Below are positions 1 to 12,613 of a DNA stretch of 64,000 nucleotides, one piece after another; the first letter of the stretch is position 1, and each line of letters opens with the position of its first letter. Made by a program: the position numbers and the translations under genes. The stretch covers positions 71,509,491-71,573,490 of the forward strand of contig CM040124.1 in NCBI GenBank assembly GCA_022559845.1. The letters run 5' to 3'. The stretch comes from Amorphophallus konjac. Lineage: Eukaryota; Streptophyta; Magnoliopsida; Alismatales; Araceae. The notes under the pieces are model-generated. The model did not search any database. It was not told the DNA's origin and worked only from the letters and a program-made list of their open reading frames with translations.

Positions 1-1071
1 GACTGGCATAGTATCTCTGCTCTGATGGAGATTTGGCACCCTCAGACTCACACTTTCTTCTTCCCATCTTTTGAGGCCACTATCTTGCTAGAGGAGGTAG
101 AGACATATTTCGGGCTCCCTAGGTCCAAGGTGGGGGAGGAAGACTTGATATGTCATACCGTTGCCCCTATAGACCCAAAACTCATCCTAGGGGGATTCAT
201 ACCTGATAGCGGGGATGTTCGTACCTTTATAGGCCCTCGCCACATCCACCTCCTTCCTCTGAGCCAGTGGGTAGTGGAGCATTGCCGGAATAAGTGCGGG
301 TGGGTTGAAGCCATAGCCAAAGCTGCGTCCATCTGCCTATGCGGGGCCATCCTTTTCCCTTCAGCCGACCATGTCCTAGAGACTCCTTTACTCAGCACCA
401 TCAGCGGCCTTTGGCAGGGGTTTTCCATCTCTCAGGCTGTCTTAGCTTACCTGTACGAGGGTCTTACTTCAGCAGCCTTAGGAGGTCCTCTCTTTGGTTC
501 AATGATCCTATTGGAGTGCTGGATGGGAGTTAGGATGAAGTTTACCCTGAGGGAGGACATTACTTCAGTTAGCAGGATCTTTGGGAGCCATCCCCTTTAC
601 TTCATAGGGGGCGTCTTCAGGTTTTCTCCACAGGTTGAGTGCAGGACGGCCGAGCTGAAGACCAGGGACGAGTGGCGCCCGTACATCAACAGGCTGCCCC
701 TGGATAGGTTTGTGATGCGCCCGGACTTCCTCCATGATACCACCATCAGACTACCGAGGAGAGCTGGCTTGGACTTGAGGCTCGTGAGCGACACTACCTT
801 AGCGATGTACAGCCCGCACAGATGCTACCTGTAGATTGGACTACCCCGGACGGTGCTACCTACGCTACCCCACCTTCCCATGCTACAGGCACGGAGGATC
901 GGGACAGAGGAGGACGAGCAGGCGGTCAGGAGTGCGTTGATCATGTGGGAGGTGAGTAGGGTGCGTACCCTACCAGCAGAGGTTGAGGAGGTTCCAGAGA
1001 CTCGACAGGCTTACCTTAGGGAGTTGAGAGAGATACGTCCTCGCGGGGATGCCCAGCGACGGACTGAGTGA
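1..1071 (+). pseudogene. PMD-A of Tat-1: plant mobile domain gene, 3' part, one nonsense codon
   Basis: The frame is open from base 1 and continues off the left edge, so only the last exon is visible. It is homologous to PMD-A of Tat-2 (56176-57393): both share WHPQTHTF near the start, the block HIHLLPLSQWVV, and a C-terminal ETRQAY-RELRE segment. PMD proteins are related to the MAIN/MAIL family and are found in plant genes and transposons; their biochemical role is not settled. A TAG at 832-834 replaces the Gln codon present in Tat-2; the frame then continues unbroken to the TGA at 1069-1071. The gene is opposite in orientation to its host element and converges on pol. One CAG-to-TAG change seems to be the only disabling lesion in view. 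Confidence 0.85.
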
Positions 1072-2403
1072 TTTTCCTTTTGTTTTTATGATGATGTGGG
1101 ATAGGATTTTATATCTGGACAGCTTGATATATGACATGAATAAGATTGAATGAGATTGAGTTTGAGCTTTGTGATTCGATTATGATGTGATGTGATGGCA
1201 TAGGTCAACGCGAGGATTGAATATTCATGTGGTCTCGAGCCAACTGCCCTTCCAACCTGCCCCTGCACACATGCAAACACGAAACAGATTAAATCTATTT
1301 TAGGCTCAGCCCCTTGCCTACAGCAAGTTAGGATATGACCCTTTCTTGACTTTTGGTCAAGGGGGGGGTGAGCCTTATTAAATAGGCAAGTATCAAAGTG
1401 CGAGAAATGCAGATGAATGCAAGAGGGAAACATGTAAGATTTTGTTGGATTTTGAAATGTTCGATCTTTTTGGGTTTTGGAGTATTTGATTTTTTTTGGT
1501 TTCGAAATATTTGATCTTTTTGGGGTTTTGAAATATTTGATTTTTTTTGGGTTTTGAAATATTTGATTTTTTTTGGGTTTTGGAATATTTGATTTTTTTG
1601 GGTTTTGAAATATTTGATTTTTGGGTTTTGAAACCAGCTCGGGTCTCAATAACAGGGACCTTCTCGTCTTGCTACGGAATCCCAAGGCCCAGCACGTGCG
1701 GGAAGGGGGGACCGCCCGTGATCGGAGTCAACTTTGCTCGACGGTGCTTCTGCTGAGGCCATACCCGGGGTGGGATTCATTCCTTGGGAAAGTAAAAAAA
1801 GATTGAGTGGAGAAGCCGACGATAGGTGTAGGGGTTTTTAGGGCTTGAGTTCTCTTCCCGGGACACCCCCTTTTCAAGGAATCTGGTCTGTTGCACCGGG
1901 ACTTTGTATCCGTTATCGAACCTTCACCCGCTCTAGGCACGCATGCGACCGGGCTCATAACGTCCCGCAGGGAAACTGTACTGCCACTCTTGCCATGCCT
2001 AGTTGCATCCTTTGGGCTTTGTACTTTCGGCTTTATCTTTTGATTTTGCCCCTGTTCTTTTCTCCTTTTTTTTTCATTCTTTTTGCTTTCCTTTTCTTTC
2101 TCTTCTTTTTTCTTTTGCAGAGTGAGGTCATAACGGATTGCCCCTATTTGAGACATCTTTTAACAGGGAATCTGGGTTAGTTCTCGCCCCCTTATTCACC
2201 ACTTGCCCCTATCTTCAACCGAGAGAGAGGAAATACAAGGATTTCCACCTTCCCCGAGCATGGCCAAAGGAGAAACGGTGTCGGGTAGCATGAGAGAATA
2301 CCGCACCACGGGGTCGTGTAGTGTGTGAGATGCTGGACCTGGGTCCTCTTTTCACAATTTGGTGGGGTATGCACTGCCATCGAGCCGTTCACTGGTTTTA
2401 TTT
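1072..2403. other. Non-coding spacer between PMD-A and pol of Tat-1
   Basis: No coding region is supported here. The spacer separates two converging genes, the plus-strand PMD-A remnant and minus-strand pol. It holds an AT-rich minisatellite (1446-1636) and a pyrimidine-rich tract at about 2030-2115. The matching spacer in Tat-2 is 55018-56175. Confidence 0.8.
1446..1636. repeat. AT-rich minisatellite, about 25-bp unit, about 7 copies
   Basis: The unit reads roughly GAAATATTTGAT followed by a T-run and GGGTTTT, with small length changes in the T-run. The reverse-complement motif (TCAAATATTTCAAAATCC) recurs at the same relative place in Tat-2 (55660-55850). Confidence 0.85.
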
Positions 2404-5400
2404 TTATGGATGAAAACGCTTTAAATACAGCCCATTCCACGGGTTTGGCAATTCCTCCCCCTCCGAGTTAATTAGACGATACGCATTACCTGGATAAGCT
2501 TCTTTGATTACGAAGGGCCCTTCCCAGTTGGGTTGCAACTTAGACCTGGGGCCCGCTGACCTGATGAATTTGCGTTTCAAAACCATATTACCCACTTGAA
2601 ATTTCCTTTCAATGACCTTCTTTTGGAAATATCGCGAGACACGCTTTTGATATACTGAAACATGATTGGCCGCATTCAACCTCTTCTCGTCTAAGAGTTC
2701 CAGTTGGACTAGCAACGCCTCTGGATGTTCGTCAAGATTAAGTTCCTTATCCAGCTGCACCCTTAGGGAAGGGATCAGAATTTCATACGGGAGCACCACT
2801 TCCATTCCATAGGTGAGGGCGAAGGGCGTCTGCCCTGTGGGAGTGCGGACAGAAGTGCGGTAGGCCCATAGAGCTTCTATCAATTTGTCAGCCCAATCAG
2901 CAAATTTATGTGATTCACATGTTTTCTTGATAATTTTGAGAAGGGTCTTATTCGTGGCCTCAGCCTGGCCATTACCTTGGGGGTAGTAGGGTGATGAATG
3001 ATGCAAAACTATATTGAATTTCTTACAGAGGTCTTGGAGTTCTTGTGAGATGAATTGAGGCCCGTTGTCGGTGACGATGATGCTTGGTACTCCGAACCGC
3101 GAGATAATGTTCTTCATGATGAAGCGGCATACTGTGGTGGCTTTGATTTCTGCATAAGCTTCAGCTTCGGCCCACTTGGTAAAGTACTCCGTAGCCGTCA
3201 GAATGAAGGATTTCTATTTAACAGCAGAATGAAGGATCACCGAGGGGTTCGATGATGTCAAAGGCCCACATAGAAAATGGCCAGGGGGCCGTAATAGGAT
3301 GAAGAGAAGAGGCCGGAGCGTGGATCTTGTCGGCATGGATTTGGCACTGAAGACACCTACGGACATAGGTGGAGTAATCTTCTTCTAGGGTTGGCCAGTA
3401 ATAGCCCTACCTAAGAATCTTCTATGCCAAGGCCTGTCCGTTTACATGCCCTCCACACTCACTGGAGTGGGCTGCTTCCACGACTTTCCAAGCTTCTTCA
3501 TCATCTAGGCACCTCATTAGAACTCCACTCAAAGCCCGCCTATACAATTCACCGGCGATGATCGTGTATCTGGCGGCGACTCTTCTAATGGCTCTTCGCT
3601 GCTCAGCGTTGGCTGTTTCCGAAAATGTACCATCCTTGCAGTATTGCTCGATCTCATAAAACCATGGCAATTCTTCCTCTTCAATGATCTCCTCGAGCTC
3701 AGTCAATGAAACCTCTTTTATTTCCTCCCTTTCTATTTTCTTCTCTACGGACATCCTAAGATTGTTGAACCAGGGATCCTGCAGGGAAGGAACGCCTAGC
3801 CTTTGGACCACAATGGTCTCAGTGGCGCGACTTAGGGGGAGTGATAGAGAAGAGGCGAGCGACGCAAGGGCGTCGGCCAAGATATTCTGAGAGCGAGGAG
3901 TGTGAATATAGACGAGTTTCCTGAATTGCCTGGCCAACAGCGTGACCAGATCCTGGTAGGGTTTGAGCTTAGGATCGCTGGTGCGGTAGGTCGACAAAAC
4001 TTTACGCAGCACCAGCTGGGAGTCTCCTATGATGTTTAGGTATCGCGCGCCCAAGATGTAGGCGTGCTTCAGACCGGTAAGGAGAGCCTCATACTCGGCT
4101 ATATTGTTGGTGGCGGGGAATGAGAGTTGATATGCCACGGGGATGGTTACCCCTTCTGGAGTAAGGAGAACGGCGCCGACTCCGCTGCCCTGGGAATTAA
4201 GGCACCATCGAAGTGAAGGGACCAAAAGGGAAGATGAGTGATCACCGCCAGGTGTTCGTCGGGGAATTCATCCTGAATGGAATCGGTGCGAGGGATAGGA
4301 GAATGAGCCAGGTGCTCGGCAATAGCATATCCCTTAATCGCTTTCTGTACGATGAAGGTGATGTCAAACTGGGAAAGAAAGCTTTGCCAGCGAGCTAGCC
4401 GGTTAGAAAGGACCGGCTTTTCCAACAGGTAACGGATGGGGTCCATTCTAGAAATGAGCCTAACCTCGTGGGCAAGAAAATAGTGTTTAAGCTTCTACAC
4501 TACCCACACTAGTGCTGCACAGGTCTTCTCCATAGCAGTGTACTTGGATTCAGCAGGATTAAATAACCTTGAGAGATAGTACGCCGCCCTTTCTCTTCCT
4601 TCATCATCTACCTGTGCGAAAACAGCTCCTAGGGAGTCCTCAATTACAGAAATGTACAAGATCAGGGGTTTCCCGGGGATGGGTGGTTGTAGAACCGGGG
4701 GATTAGAGAGGTACACCTTGAGTTCCTCATAGGCCTTTTGACATTGTTCATTCCATTCAAATTTCGTGCCTGCCTTTAACAATTCATAAAATGGGCGGCA
4801 TCTTTGCGAATGCTGAGATATGAATCTCCTGATAAATTACAAACGCCCGATCAAACCTCGAAGCTCAGTGACGTTCTTCGGCGGTGGCATTTCCATGACG
4901 GCCTTTGCCTTGTTTGGATCGATCTGAATCCCCCGTTTACTAACTATAAACCCGAGCAATTTCCCTGATGCAACTCCGAACACACACTTCTTTGGATTCA
5001 TCTTTAACTTGTATTCCCTAGCCCTTTGCAATACATTGGCTAGAATGGCGGGGTGCTCTTCTTGTGACCTCGATTTGACTAAAATATCATCCACACAAGC
5101 TTCTAAATAAACGTGCATCATATCGTGGAAGATAGCCATCATCGCTCTTTGGTAGGTGGCACCTGCATTTTTCAACCCAAATGGCATAACGACGTAGCAG
5201 TATGTGCCCCAAGGTGTGGTGAACGAGGTCTTTTCTTGATCCTCCGGAGCCAAAAGGATTTGGTTATACCCCAAGTAGCCGTCCATGAAGGAGAGGGCTT
5301 CGTACCCAGCTGTATTATCGACCAAGACGTCGATGTGAGGAAGTGGAAAATCATCTTTCGGGCATGCCTTGTTTAAGTCCCTGAAGTCAATACAGATTCG

Positions 5401-6276
5401 AATTTTACCATCTTTCTTCATCACCGGGACTATGTTCGCCACCCATTGTGGGTACAGCACCACTCTAATGAACCTGGCCTTATGCAATTTATCGACTTCT
5501 TCCTTAATCCTCAAGGCCATCTGCGGGTGAAATCTCCTTGCCTTCTGTTTAACGGGCGTTGCCCCTGGTTTGAGAATCAGCCTGTGTTCGACCAATGCGG
5601 GGTCAAGACCTGGCATGTCCTCGTAGGACCAGGCGAAAGAATCGCTATACTCCCTCAAGACTTTGACAAGTTCCTCTTCGACTGGAGGAGGGAGATTGGC
5701 GGAAATAAGTATGGGCCTGGGGTCCTCTACTATTCCGAGGTTAATTTCCTTAGTGGATTCATCCACTGCTACGGAGGGCTCGTCGAACTTCTTCAAGCCT
5801 TGGGCGTATAGGTCGGCAGTGTCATCCATTTCATCTTCCTCATCATCTACTGGGTCTTTCTCATCCACAATTTCATATACTCCTAGTCCATCCTTGCTCC
5901 ATACCTCATCAATTCCCTCATCATCTTCCAGGATAATTACGGTCTCCACAAATTTTGGACACTTTAACAGAGCATGACATCTCCCAGCCAAATCTTGTAG
6001 AAACCTATCGGGGATGGTTTTGGGAGGGCGCGTTACGGCCGGTGCCGCAGACGTGGCCGGGCTGACAAAACTCGAACTAGACTCTACCCTGACTGACTCG
6101 ACCATCCTAGAAGACTCTGTACACTGTACATCTAATCTAGGGGAGAAGAAATCTACCAGAAAAGAAACAGGGGTCTCGCGCCCCTGGGAATCTGGGCAGA
6201 ACATAGCGTAATCTTCCATGGAGACCTCCGTTTTGAAATTGGCATTTTTTTTTGGAGGCCGGAGGTGATCACACAA
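2404..6276 (-). pseudogene. Tat-1 pol: RT, RNase H, archaeal-type RNase H and integrase, broken
   Basis: Read on the minus strand this aligns end to end with pol of Tat-2. In order: a poly-A junction with gag-PR (6245-6253), RT, RNase H, the additional RNase H typical of the Tat lineage (around 4225-3700), and integrase ending at 2404 with NGLYLKRF. The RT active site reads CVDD at 5086-5097 where Tat-2 has YVDD. Stops occur at 4837 (TAA) and 4495 (TAG); both positions are Gln in Tat-2. A one-base deletion near 4200 shifts the frame in the second RNase H, and a small disruption with a short duplicated segment around 3190-3240 precedes the integrase core, which is back in the first frame. This copy cannot make a functional polyprotein. 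Confidence 0.93.
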
Positions 6277-9200
6277 CAGGAGGAAGAAGGCAGAGGGGGA
6301 GGAAGCTGCATGGGGAACAATTCTGGGAAGATGCAGTCAAAGAAAGGGTCAGAAGACTTAAACCACATTTCATGGAGCTGAGCTCCTGGAGGAGGAGGAG
6401 TGAATAGGGTTGATAGATCAATGGGCGGGCAGCGCCCGCAAGCACATGGAACGAATAGAATTTCGGGTCTCTCCGCAAAGTACGGGTCGACCAGGAGTGG
6501 AGGGGAACGGGGAACAGAATCCAACCGTTGAAACCAGGAAACGAGACGGGATGGGGACATAGAATAAGTAGTGGCGGAGCTCCCCGTCTTTCGGGACCCC
6601 TGGCGGGCCAATGGCATCGGAGGGCGCTTTACCAGCTGCGTCTCCTTCTTCTTTGGATCACCCTCTTTTTCATAAAACATCCTTGTAAGGCAATTAGCAA
6701 AGTCTTCCAAGTCACCGACTAGCCCTTGCGGTGGTGGTGGCGGATCGACAACGGCACAAGCTTCATCTATCTTTTCTTCAAGGCTGGATGGCGAGGTCTT
6801 CAAGGTGCCGGGCTGCAAAGGACCCTTCATAAAATGTTGCCGGTAATCCCACGTCAACGGCCCAGAGTCCCCAAGCATCGACATGGAGGATTCATGGTAG
6901 CCGAGGCCCCGGCGGCCCATCTTCCTTCCCTTGGGAATGGGGTTGGTTCTGCCCTACAGTTGTGCGCCGAGTCCTCGGCCTGGCTGATAGCCCAATTTTA
7001 GAATTAGGTGCCACCCTTTGGAGTCTCTCACCTTGGGCTTAACCTTCACATTGATTGGTGCAGTGGTGGGCTTGCGCGACGCATACGCCCATGAATAGTT
7101 TAAGTCCATGACAGATAGAACAGGTCTGTTACTCGGCCACAGTGTGGGCAGAATCTTGGCTGCTATGGCGTCAACGTTTTGAACTGTGGAAACACTTTTC
7201 ACCTTGACCACTCGCCCTTGGAACAGGAACTTCAGGCACTGGTGGGCGGTCGAGGGGACGGCGTTCAAACTATTCAACCATGGACGACCCAGAATGGCTT
7301 TGAACATTGGGTCTATGTCCAACACATAAAATTCTACATCCATCACTAAGGGCCCTAGCTCGGTCTATACAGTTACCACCCCGTGACAAGCACGTCTGGA
7401 GTTATCATATGCGGCTATCGTGGTTGGTGTCGGCTTGAGCATGTCCTCTGATATGTTACAAGCACGAAGGGTACTCAATGGGCAGACATTTATCGACGCC
7501 CCTGTGTCCACAAGGGCGGATTCCACGGCCGTTTTGTTTAGAGAGATGGTAAGACATAACGGCATCTACCGTGCCTCAGGAGGAGCTAGCTCTAACTCAG
7601 CAAATGTAATAGAGGGCCCCTTTGTGATCGTGGCCAAGACCGCGGGCAGGCTATCCACTGCCACATCTTCGCTCACCATAACTTTCTGTAGGAAGATCTT
7701 CAGGGCGTCTTGGTGGAGCGGCGACCTCTTGATTAGTTCTAACACTGAGATTTTAGCCGGCAGCCGGTCTAAGTGCTGTAATAAGTCATATCTTGTGCCC
7801 GGCACCGGGTCTATCTCTTCTGGTTCAACTGTAGGGGAGGAAACTGTAGGGTTTGGTGCAGATGCACCTGGGGAAGGAAAAATTCTTGGGAAAGGACGCC
7901 CGCTCCGAAGGGCGCATTGCGATGCTTGCGCGGCCTGGACTGGACCCCCGCTTGGCCTGGTGGGGCAGGTGAATGGCGTGGAGGTGGGGGTGAGGATGAC
8001 TGAAGTGGGTTTAATGGGCCCTGGTGGAGGGGAAATGGGTGAAGGGTTAAGCTTAGGGGAATTGATGGGAGGCGTGGCGGGTGGTGGTGAAAGGACGGAC
8101 GGAGTAGAGGGGAATGTAGCGGGCCTAAGAGGCGACGCGGGGGAAGTGACGGGCGGTGTAGCGGCGGATCTAAGGATGGAGGGGATGGCAGGTGTGGGAG
8201 AGTAGTGGTGGTGTAAGGCCAAGAGATGGGCGGGGGTCTCGTCATCAAACGTCCACCCAGCGTTGGGGACTGGGCGCTGGACCAAATTCACTTGTGCAGG
8301 GGCCGGTGCCGGCGGTTGCTGTTGTTGTGGAGGAGCGGGCTGATGCACTGGCATGGGATTTTGATGGATCCCAAGGTCTTGCTGCTGCAGTTGAGGTTGC
8401 GGTTGCTGCTGGGGCTGTTGCTGTTGCTGCTACTGCTGCTGGGGCGCCGCCTGTTGCGGCCTGGCCTGTCTTTGCCTCTGCTTGATATCCTCAATTAGCT
8501 GGCGCATCTGGGCCCAATCAATCCTCTGGCCCTCATGCAAATCATACACCAGGTCTCTGAATTGGTAACATCGCTCTATTGTGTGCCCGGGTTGCCGATG
8601 GAATATACAATATCGGGATTGGTCGGCAGCCGGATTCCAGTTCGGGCGTTCAGGAGGCAACTGGAGGTCACCAGTATACATTAGAGCAGAGAAAATATCT
8701 GGCAAGGTCTCCGGAAGAGGGGGGTAATGAGCCCTTTTTGGAGCTGGTCGAGCAGAGCCGTAGGTGGGGGGTGGAGGAACACAATTGTATTGCGGGGGCC
8801 GCTGAGGCTATTGGGGTGGCGGAGTTGCTTGTTGAGGATATTACGGGACTTGGAAGTCATGCTGGGGAACTGGCGGAGCGGCGAACTGGGGGTTACGCTG
8901 AGGCGGTGGGAAGCGGGGTGGAGTGGCTTGTGGGGGGAACTGAACGGCCTAGACTTGCTCGTTAATTTGTACCCCCTCAGTGACGGGGCCCTGGGTTTTC
9001 TTGGTGGCTTTGGGTTTCTGGGCCTCGAATAAAGAATGGATGGGAGAGTCCTTAAATTGGGTTTGAATAAACCTAGCTCTGCTGTATAGTTGGTGCATGT
9101 TTGAAATGTCATTCATTGCCAGAATGTTTCTGAAAGTTGGCGTAGCATTGGAAATTAACAACTTCACTTTTTCCTCTTCCGAAATCTGCCCGGGCACCCG

Positions 9201-10331
9201 TGAGGCCATCTGCCTCCAGCGGTCCGCATAGGTGGCGAAATCTTCTTCTGACTTCATCTTCTCTGCCACTAGGTCCGTGAAAGAGTACTCGGGTCCGACC
9301 CGATCCTGAAACCTCTGTATAAACCTCTCCTTGACCGTCTTGAAGTTCTCGGCCTCCTCTATAGGCAAGGTGTAGAACCATTCCAACGCGACCCCCTCCA
9401 GAGACCGACGGAACAAATAGGCCATCAAACGATCATCCTGCTGGAACTGCGCAGACTCGTACAAGAACTCCCGGACATGGATGAATGGGTTGCCGTTCCC
9501 ATCGTATTTGCGGTACACGGGGAGCTCCGACTGGGAAGGAAAATGTAGGTCCCTGAAGTTAGGGATAGGGACATCGGCAAGAGATTGCGGGCCGACCCGC
9601 TTATGGAGGAGATCAATTTGTTGCTGCATAGCAGCCCACTTGTCAAGAATTTCCCGTTCCCGGGAAGGAGGGGGAGGAGCAAGAGGAGCAGCACCTGGAT
9701 AGGCGACCAAAGGATAAACTGACGAAGGAGGCGGCCCGTAAGAGGGATAATGGGCTGAGGAAGGGCCCATGTCCGTATGAGCCACCTGGGCCGCCCCTGA
9801 CTGTGACCTAGCGAAGTCCGCCGGGGCCATGAGGGCCTGAGGTGATGGAGAAATTGTAGGGTACGGCTCAAGATAAGGAACAGAGGGGATCGGGGATTTT
9901 CCTTTATCAAGTTGCTGATGGACCGATGTGGACGCCTGGCCCATTTCTATATTGGGATAGCGAAGGTTCTGAGGGCGGACCGGAGTAAGGTCAATGGGAG
10001 CCACAGAGGTGGTCCCGACCAAAGGAGATGAAGTGGCGACACTGGCCGTGGCATGAGCCGGAACTGAGGCCGGGGCATCGCCCCCTTGCAAAGCTTGCCT
10101 GATGAGATGGAGTTAGGTGGGGTCCAACTGGGCCATCATATCGAGGATCATACTGGCTGAATTTTGATTGGGCGGGTTTGAAAAAGAGGGTCGGGGACCC
10201 TTGCCAAGAGAGGTCGGGAGTGAAGGGGCCGTCCCCTCTCCCCCTTGCAAGTGGGTGACCCCAGGTGGGTCCTAAAGGAGACCACGAGGAAGGGAATCCT
10301 CGTGGGCCTGAGAGAAGTCATACGACGACAT
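6153..10331 (-). pseudogene. Tat-1 gag-protease with G-patch, single frame, seven stops
   Basis: The start at 10331 is chosen because it encodes MSS followed by DSLPxGLL, matching position 47030 of Tat-2. The frame runs to 6153 with no frameshift: a variable N-terminus, a retrotransposon gag domain (about 9560-9000), a zinc-knuckle-like C-x2-H-x4-H-x4-C (about 8610-8560), a Gln-rich stretch, a Pro-rich linker, an aspartic protease with DTGAS (about 7500), and a G-patch-like segment (about 7010-6950). In-frame stops are TAG at about 10272, 8949, 8430, 7566, 7365 and 6954, and one TAA near 10113. At 8949, 8430, 7566, 7365 and 6954 Tat-2 has Gln. The pattern is C-to-T decay of CAG codons, not indel decay. 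Confidence 0.92.
6245..6253 (-). other. Poly-A (A9) frame junction between gag-PR and pol of Tat-1
   Basis: On the element strand nine A residues follow CC and precede TGCC. The gag-PR frame stays open past this tract to 6153. The pol frame, which begins with the residues just after the tract, is offset by -1. Tat-2 has twelve A residues at the equivalent place. The difference of three keeps the frame relation, which points to a used slippage site. Confidence 0.7.
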
Positions 10332-11510
10332 GGAAGAAGAAGAATCGAACAAGGGGTTGGAGTAGGAATGGAAATAAGAGTCAACCCTAGGAGGTGATCG
10401 TGGGGGCAGAAGGCAGCCCCACATACACCAAGACACTTACTACTAGAATAAGCAACACTAATCAATCAGATCTACCAAGCAAGTAATAAGCATACAATGG
10501 AGCGAGATGAGAGCAGAATCACTCAGTAATGCAATCAAGTTCTTAAAATGATGCTCGTCAGTTCCTTATATCTTTGGGTTTGAACCTTAATGGATTAATG
10601 AAAATATCAATTCTCTCGACCACTAGGTGCCTGATTGGGATGAGACACGAGGAACTGTGTGACCCTATCGGGACTTCTCACTCGCGGATGCAACCCTAGA
10701 CTGGGGTGGATACGGTACAACCTGCCCGGCGTCCGTGTGGGAATCCACGGCTCACGGGGGCTTACGGAGGTCCTCAGCAAGGTCCCTAGTCGGATCCAAG
10801 GAATATGGAGACGAGAGGAAACCCTACCTCGGTAGGAATGCAACTAATATGGGAAGATGTCGATGCTCCTATGTGCACCGGAGTGCATGCACAAACTAGC
10901 CTAGCAGCTATCAATCAATGAGCGAGCATACACATGAGTGATAAAAAGCATGATGATGCAATGATAATAAGATAGCAGGGGGGAGCCAATGAACAGCACC
11001 AGGAGCAATATATATATCAGGCGAAAAACTAAGCAAGGTGAAATAAATGCACTGTGACTGGAGATGTGCGGTCCTCCTCTGACCGCTCTAAGTACACAGA
11101 CGGTTAATATCCAGCCGTAGTTGATGGGAAGAAAGCAAGGGAAATACCAGACAGACGACCGATAGTCAACCGCTCACACACTTGAACCGCCGCGCTACAG
11201 CCGCGTATCTGCCACCCAGAAAAGTATAGCGTACCTGTGACTGGGAGCGGGACGGCTGTATGAAAGCCGCTCAAACAGATGGACGGCGTCCAGGGCGCCG
11301 TCTGTGACAGGGAGGGTCGGGGTAGCTGGCTTTGATGGCAGAGGATGAACGGTGGTATATCGACCGTGCGTGTTTGTAGGCGGCTCTGGACGGAACGTGT
11401 ATACGCCAGAGGACAGGAACCGCAGCCAACCTGTAAATCACTCCAAACAGAAGACTGTGAAAAATGACTAGGAAGGGTCAGCAACTCAAAAGCACGATGG
11501 GCATTAGGGG
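10332..11510 (-). other. Tat-1 untranslated leader with a conserved structured block
   Basis: This lies between the primer site and the gag start and has no supported ORF. A block at about 10620-10890 is clearly conserved with Tat-2 (about 46465-46650). It includes the self-complementary TGCACTCCGGTGCA (10874-10887) and a hairpin CCTACC-GA-GGTAGG near 10830. Retroelement leaders often hold dimerisation or packaging signals; that role here is inferred. Dyads of the 21-nt family occupy 11099-11368. Confidence 0.6.
11099..11368. repeat. 21-nt dyad cluster in the Tat-1 leader
   Basis: Copies of RRCGGYY-N7-RRCCGYY, some degenerate, start at 11099, 11251, 11282 and 11348. The 11251 and 11282 copies are 31 bp apart. 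Confidence 0.75.
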
Positions 11511-11527
11511 TCCCACCGTGATCGCCA
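11511..11527 (-). other. Tat-1 primer binding site, tRNA-Arg-like
   Basis: The element strand reads TGGCGATCACGGTGGGA, just inside the proposed LTR end at 11537. It resembles the complement of a plant tRNA-Arg 3' end, the primer reported for Ogre/Tat elements, with two apparent differences from the form I recall. The same sequence follows the Tat-2 LTR. A second copy of its first 13 bases lies inside the LTR at 11643-11655. Confidence 0.7.
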
Positions 11528-11733
11528 CAAAAGGGGTGTAGATATATATTTCTCTCCTCTCTCCCTTTCACTACGGGTCAAAGTGCGTCAAGTGCATGAG
11601 ACAAATGAGAGAAAGAAGAGAAGATAGGGAACAAAGCAGAGTACCGTGATCGCCACCAAGATGCCGTACGCGATAGGCACGCCGTACCTTGGAAAATGGG
11701 GAGACACTCGCCTTAGTGCAGCGCTGAAGAATG

Positions 11734-11913
11734 AACGGCTCCCTTAGAACCGCCCTACGTTGCGTGGTCTTACGATAGACCGCCCCAGGACGCTGCGAGG
11801 GACGCGGGAGGAACTGCTGTAGTGGTATGTATGACGCTAGAAGAACCGCTCTCCACGGAAGAATGGTCGTTGATGCACCGCTCGTACCGTTGAACGGCCG
11901 AAGGATAACCGCG
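11734..11913. repeat. 21-nt dyad cluster in the Tat-1 LTR, downstream of the TATA box
   Basis: Dyads start at 11734, 11763 (a 22-nt variant with GGTCTTACGATAGACCG) and 11893. The first two are about 30 bp apart. Confidence 0.75.
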
Positions 11914-12390
11914 CCGTACCTTCACTCAGCAAGTTGAAAGGGCTCGACCTCCACCCTCTCCGGCCGGCCAGAGGGGATGGGCCTCGTGCTGATTAAGTGC
12001 TGACCTACGAAACAATGTGAAGACACAGAAGAAACACCCAGATTAGACCTAAATAACGTAGTATGCATTCAAACGAGAAGAATTAAGCATAAATAAATGA
12101 AAAGGGGAATACCTGGGGGGTTTTAAACCCCTAGGGTGACAAAAAAATGGGGTGGTTGTGTGCATGATAACGAGAAGGAGGGAGTACGCGGGTGAGAAAC
12201 AATGCATGCAATGAAGGAAAGCGGCAAAAACTACAGAACGAAAGACTACGAAGACTGGGCTACTCCCTTGACCGGAGGCTCGTGCGGACGTAGAGAGCTT
12301 CCCTACTTGGTGCTAGGTCGCTCAAAAATGCGGCAGGGCTTCGCCGTCGACCAAAATCTGCCCCCCTTTTCGACGTCCGGCCACTAGGGT

Positions 12391-12400
12391 CTATTTATAG
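12391..12400 (-). promoter_or_regulatory. TATA box of the Tat-1 LTR
   Basis: The element strand reads CTATAAATAG, about 215 bp downstream of the nearest upstream dyad (12614-12635). Confidence 0.65.
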
Positions 12401-12613
12401 AGCCTAGAAAGCCAGCCTCGAAGTTGGGGTTTTTAGATATTCTCGGGTCAAACTCAAAAAAGATAATTTGTAGATAATATCATAATCTTCCATCCACACG
12501 AAACGGCATTGAAAATGGTTGATTATCCGCTGAGAAATCATCAAAATAAGTTGAGGATAAAACCATGAAATAAAAGGGATAAAATCGGTTGAAAATCAAC
12601 AGCCGACGGATTG

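Noticed and set aside
1086..1685. 199-codon minus-strand frame over the AT-rich minisatellite
   Set aside because: Low-complexity Lys/Asn/Pro repeats produced by the minisatellite, not conserved as a frame in Tat-2.
7420..8205. 261-codon Gly-rich plus-strand frame in Tat-1
   Set aside because: Antisense shadow of the Pro-rich gag-PR linker.
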